From NCBI GenBank assembly GCA_001414345.1, contig LLCB01000117.1, positions 1-64,000 on the forward strand: a stretch of DNA of 64,000 nucleotides, read 5' to 3'. The position numbers and the translations under genes are program-made. Under the pieces are notes generated by a model. It was not told where the DNA came from. It did no database searches and saw only the letters and a list, made by a program, of their open reading frames with translations. Shown piece by piece: positions 61,438-64,000 of this stretch (positions are counted from its first letter, which is position 1; each line of letters starts with the position of its first letter). Source of the stretch: Hymenoscyphus infarciens (lineage: Eukaryota > Ascomycota > Leotiomycetes > Helotiales > Helotiaceae).

Positions 61438-62157
61438 ATATTGTTCTTTCTATGGCGTTTTTTCCCGACGAAACCGGGATGATTTTCCCACGATGCATTA
61501 GTAACTTCTATCTATTTGTCACGGGTTGGAGTAAGTATAGTTTAGTAATTCAGTCTCATGCTCTATTACCTTGTGTAAGATCCCCCACTTCTTTGTGAAA
61601 CCCGCCAAGCCGATAGCCGAGGAACCTTGCGTTGGTGGCAACATCATTGTAAAATCAGAAACCCTGACAGAGAGAGTCAGTGAGTACTTGCTGATGATAA
61701 TTGTTTTCATATAAGAGCCGAAAATGCGACTGTTTTTATATCCAGTTTACCCACAGTTTACGGAGCACTAACTATGCATTGAGCTGCATATAAGCAGTGC
61801 AACTCTTCCTCTCATGATGGGCAGTACCCATCACGCCACTCATTGCATATTAACTAGTATAATAACGGTACGTTTATAATCCTCGTACATTCGATTGTAC
61901 AGCGTAGGGTGGCACCATTACTCACTCCCATTCGTCCGTCTAATGCCCCCCTTTTCCGGATGCAGATTGTGAGTTCACCAAAGTAGGTCCTTTCATCACA
62001 AAGCTACGAGCTCCCTTCCATATCTGATCGTTTCTACATCATGCCGTAGGGCAGAGGTGAGAAACTGGCATGTGAAAGTGACTCGTGATGATATTACCAC
62101 ATTGTTTATGACCCGCCTTTATCTGTAGCTTTCGTCATACATCTATCTGAAAATAGG
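61438..62157. other. Intergenic region upstream of the oxalate decarboxylase gene
   Basis: No gene is supported. The sequence is normal in composition and probably holds the distal promoter. Short frames on both strands overlap the end of the inverted repeat. Confidence 0.5.
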
Positions 62158-62164
62158 TATTTAA
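62158..62164 (+). promoter_or_regulatory. TATA-like box of the oxalate decarboxylase gene
   Basis: TATTTAA lies about 95 bp upstream of the ATG at 62255, followed by a pyrimidine-rich leader (CCCTTTCCTCCCTTC). Confidence 0.5.
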
Positions 62165-62254
62165 ACAAGTTCCCTTTCCTCCCTTCAAAGTTGTATAGTC
62201 CCAGCAGATTTTCCTTTCTTGCACGAGGATTTCACAAGTACAGAAACATCAACA

Positions 62255-63924
62255 ATGTTCAATTTGTTACTTGCTACCGGAATTTTCCCCATTATTCTCG
62301 CCTTGCCGGCACCACAAATCGGCGATTATGGAGAGAATACAGGGGCTGTAGCAGGCATCAAACCACCCACCCCAACCGTCACTTCAGCTTCTGGTTCCCT
62401 TTATGGACCCTCGTCTCTTCTTGGAGAAGTCGCTGCTCCTTCACCAATCAACGGTGGAGACTCAGCAATAGTACCGGACGTCAAACTTGTGAATGGCCAA
62501 GAAGCAGATGCAAATCTGGGGTTATATCTCGACTTTGAGAGCATCGAAAAACCACAGCCCATTCGAGGAGATGTTGGTCAAACCGATCCTGGACCAAGTG
62601 ATTCAAAAAACCCCCACATTTAATAGTTTGAGACTTATCTGGTTTTCTAGGAACATTCGACTATGAACGACTGAACCCGGATTCATTTGCTCCTCCGGGG
62701 ACTGATGCTGGCGACGTCCCCCAGGCAATGTGGCCACTAGGTCTTAGCAGCAATCGACTTGGAACTGGAAAACAATCTGGCTGGGCTCGTCAACAAAATA
62801 TTAACCAACTGCCGGCTGCAAAAGAAATGGCTGGAGTAGACATGCGTCTCGCTCCTCACGCTTACCGCGAACTCCACTGGCACACGGCCAATGAATGGGC
62901 TCTAATGCTCAAAGGTTCTGTCCGACTTAGTGCTGTCAACGAAGACGGTGAAACCTTCAACGACGACATCAGTGCTGGTGATGTATGGTTCTTCCCTGCT
63001 GGAATTCCACATTCAATTCAAGCTCTGGATCAAGGATGCGAATTTTTGCTTGTGTTTGATGATGGAACCTTTAGCGAGGATGGCACTTTCCTTGTCTCCG
63101 AAATGTTTTTGAGAAATCCGAAAGAGGTCTTGAGTAAAACTTTACAGACACCCGTTTCGGCATTTGATAACCTACCCAAAGACCAACTTTACATTTTCCC
63201 TGGAACCCCGGCACCGGCCAACTCTAGCGAGCAAAATGTCACTTCTCCATATGGGGAGCTTCCGATCAACGAATCTTTCACTTATCACTGGTCACAACAA
63301 GCTCCCTACACGGTACCCGGTGGCTCAGTCAAGATCCTAGATACAACAACATTTCCCATTGCAACTGATCTGGCAGCAGCACTTGTCACAGTTCAGCCTG
63401 GTGCAATGAGAGAATTGCACTGGCATTTGACAAGTGATGAATGGAATTACTTCTTGCAGGGAAGTGCACGGATCACTGTCTACGATGCTCCCCAGAGCTC
63501 AAGAACATTCGACTTTACAGCAGGTGATGTAAGTCCCAAAGTCTCCCCTCGCGTGATAAGGGAAATGATGGCTGAGAAATGATGATCAGGTCGGTTACAT
63601 TCCAGCATCCAACTCTCATTACATCGAAAATACTGGTGATACCGATGTCATTTTCCTCGAAGTTTTAAAGCAAGGGAAATTTACGGATATCAGTGTGGCT
63701 CAGTGGCTAGCATTAACACCGAAACAAGTCGTCCAAGATACGGTATTTTAACCCCCTCCTATTACAAAAATGATGAAGAATGCTAACAATATTCGAAGCT
63801 TGGCCTTCCCGATGAAACACTCGATAACTTGCCGAAGAAGAAAACATTCATCAAGCCTGGAAATAAAAACCTTACTGCTTTGGCGGGAGAGCCAAATGGA
63901 AGTGCTGCTTATGTCGGTAAGTAA
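62255..63924 (+). CDS. Oxalate decarboxylase, secreted bicupin
   Basis: Manganese enzyme that converts oxalate to formate and CO2; in fungi it is usually secreted or wall-bound. Four exons: 62255-62597, 62651-63528, 63590-63742 and 63799-63924, about 499 residues. The first junction restores the family sequence DPGPR-T and RLNPDSFAPPGTD. Residues 1-19 are a signal peptide (MFNLLLATGIFPIILALPA). Cupin 1 has the metal site HWHTANEW (near residue 189) and a lid-type loop FDDGTFSEDGTF; cupin 2 has HWHLTSDEW (near 368). Both sites keep the His-x-His-x4/5-Glu pattern. The lid motif reads SED where bacterial enzymes have SEN. The last exon ends in GTAAGTAA, which is both a stop (TAA at 63922) and a splice donor (63917), so a further exon at or past the window edge is possible. 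Confidence 0.9.
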
Positions 63925-64000
63925 ATGGAATTACCCCTGGCAAGCAGCCCAAGTGTAAGAGAAGCAGGCGATGGCAATGCAGAATTGTTTATGGAGAATC
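63925..64000. other. Right window edge, 3' flank or further exon of the oxalate decarboxylase gene
   Basis: If the GTAAGT at 63917 is used as a donor, an exon could start after the AG at 63941-63942 or beyond the window. The 76 bp are too few to decide. Confidence 0.3.

Overview
The window looks like a chromosome segment of a filamentous ascomycete (Pezizomycotina, most likely a Leotiomycete; the class is inference). Reasons: introns of about 47-55 bp with CTRAC-type branch points; fungal families (WSC domain, AA1-like secreted protein, bicupin oxalate decarboxylase, Pex14/17, Ies2, an rvt-type reverse transcriptase); and a 27-kb AT-rich block in which CpA and TpG are almost absent, as expected after repeat-induced point mutation (RIP).

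Layout. 0.56-3.2 kb: a secreted protein of Cys-bracketed repeats (minus). 5.6-6.8 kb: a C2H2 zinc-finger protein (minus). 7.4-8.5 kb: a Pex14/17-type peroxin (minus). 8.9-9.4 kb: a small unknown gene, divergent from the peroxin. 9.7-11.0 kb: Ies2 of the INO80 complex. 11.6-14.4 kb: a broken copy of the domesticated reverse transcriptase gene rvt. 14.6-15.2 kb: a fold-back, Mutator-like MITE with a 9-bp target duplication. 16.0-16.6 kb: a small secreted AA1-like protein. 17.5-27.4 kb: a collagen-like gene (minus). 28.3-55.2 kb: a RIP-mutated repeat graveyard with LTR remnants and no supportable gene. 55.6-64 kb: a GPI-type Ser/Ala-rich cell-surface protein, two or three small unknown genes, one decayed gene, a short inverted repeat, and an oxalate decarboxylase gene at the right edge.

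The main result is the gene at 17492-27437. Resolved by hand it has about 65 exons, some 60 of them only 1 to 29 nt long. They include two one-nucleotide exons, a two-nucleotide exon and a four-nucleotide exon. About eight introns appear to use GC donors, one appears to be a U2-like AT-AC intron, and one junction needs a GA donor. Joined, the exons give an open frame of 609 codons (stop included): signal peptide, WSC domain, 96 uninterrupted Gly-X-Y triplets, a Gly-rich linker and a C-terminal beta-sandwich-like domain. The exact nine-nucleotide periodicity across all those junctions is an internal check that the tiny exons are real. The predicted product resembles a collectin: a collagen stalk between two likely carbohydrate-binding heads.

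Several genes (Cys-repeat protein, AA1-like protein, WSC-collagen protein, GPI protein, oxalate decarboxylase) encode secreted or wall proteins, so much of this segment serves the cell surface. The housekeeping genes (peroxin, Ies2) sit together in the left part. All splice models were inferred by eye from splice signals and frame; none was checked against transcripts.
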